NCBI RefSeq assembly: GCF_030503435.1
Contig: NZ_JAUKPO010000005.1
Span: 310,001-374,000 of the forward strand
DNA: 64,000 bases
Origin: Rhodocytophaga aerolata
Lineage (GTDB): Bacteria > Bacteroidota > Bacteroidia > Cytophagales > 172606-1
Direction: 5' to 3'
A model generated the notes under the pieces. The model had not been told where the DNA came from. It did no database searches and was given only the letters and a program-made list of their open reading frames with translations. The translations under genes were made by a program, and so were the position numbers. Position 1 is the first letter of the stretch. Each line of letters opens with the position of its first letter. This document shows positions 63,966 to 64,000 of this stretch, in pieces.

Positions 63966-64000
63966 CTATATAAAATTGTAGACTAAAAAAGATACCTCAT

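Noticed and set aside
1-64000. CRISPR array, complete insertion sequence or prophage
   Set aside because: No regularly spaced repeats, no intact transposase or phage structural genes were seen on either strand.

Overview
The window reads as chromosomal DNA of a Bacteroidota bacterium, most likely a Cytophagales (Cytophaga/Rhodocytophaga-like) gliding or soil type. The basis is the protein complement (RNase Y next to ZapA, a Y_Y_Y-propeller sensor kinase, GH3/GH16/GH39 hydrolases, permease-prefix FtsX transporters with PadR), moderate AT-richness, scarce Shine-Dalgarno sequences, and several exact copies of the Bacteroidota -7 promoter element TAnnTTTG. No rRNA, CRISPR array or intact transposon is visible. 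There is one tRNA, tRNA-Pro(GGG).

Layout. 1-8.3 kb (minus strand): a partial NagZ-like GH3 enzyme, a fused SpmA/SpmB membrane protein, then a four-gene Ser/Thr phosphosignalling cluster (FHA protein, periplasmic VWA plus FHA protein, PP2C phosphatase with LysM domains, Ser/Thr kinase), then purE. 8.4-14.4 kb: pth, a DoxX protein, and a LuxR-type response regulator whose 3' end overlaps that of a large propeller histidine kinase, plus two small unknown genes. 14.5-19.9 kb: a two-subunit Tat-exported molybdopterin dehydrogenase, a secreted amidohydrolase and a GH16 lipoprotein. 20-27 kb: a housekeeping block (rny, a possible 33-aa ORF, zapA, a coiled-coil gene, pheT, a DUF1684 protein, radC, rpsT). 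27-36 kb: an S1/P1-nuclease/phospholipase C-like secreted protein, a gene-poor stretch with terminator hairpins, an aldo/keto reductase, a 705-aa exported protein with a three-fold repeat, then HAD, SMP-30 and FGGY sugar-kinase genes.

36-41 kb looks like a decayed mobile region: the tRNA gene is followed by integrase-like and transposase-like scraps, three out-of-frame fragments, a cupin, an SDR, a zinc alcohol dehydrogenase and an alpha/beta-hydrolase gene with an internal deletion. 41-47 kb: isocitrate dehydrogenase, a small unknown gene and an SbtA-type bicarbonate permease, divergent from a LysR regulator. 47.5-54.7 kb: a Gfo/Idh oxidoreductase, then a DevBCA-like ABC exporter with TolC and TspO, divergent from a MarR regulator. 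The shared intergenic region carries three similar operator-like dyads and two mirrored -7 boxes. 54.9-57.9 kb: a PadR regulator and an FtsX-type permease. 57.9-64 kb: a gene-poor stretch, a secreted nucleoside-hydrolase-like protein, a GH39 glycosidase, a TRIC-type channel and a Crp/Fnr regulator followed by a perfect TTGAT-N4-ATCAA palindrome in front of a gene lying outside the window.

The strongest candidates for something unusual are the trans-envelope kinase/phosphatase/FHA/VWA module (the phosphatase, not the kinase, carries the peptidoglycan-binding LysM domains), the three-repeat 705-aa exported protein, the MarR-controlled exporter with TspO, a possible short RNA near 40.7 kb, and the 33-aa membrane ORF between zapA and rny. 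All functions are read from sequence by eye; no search was run.
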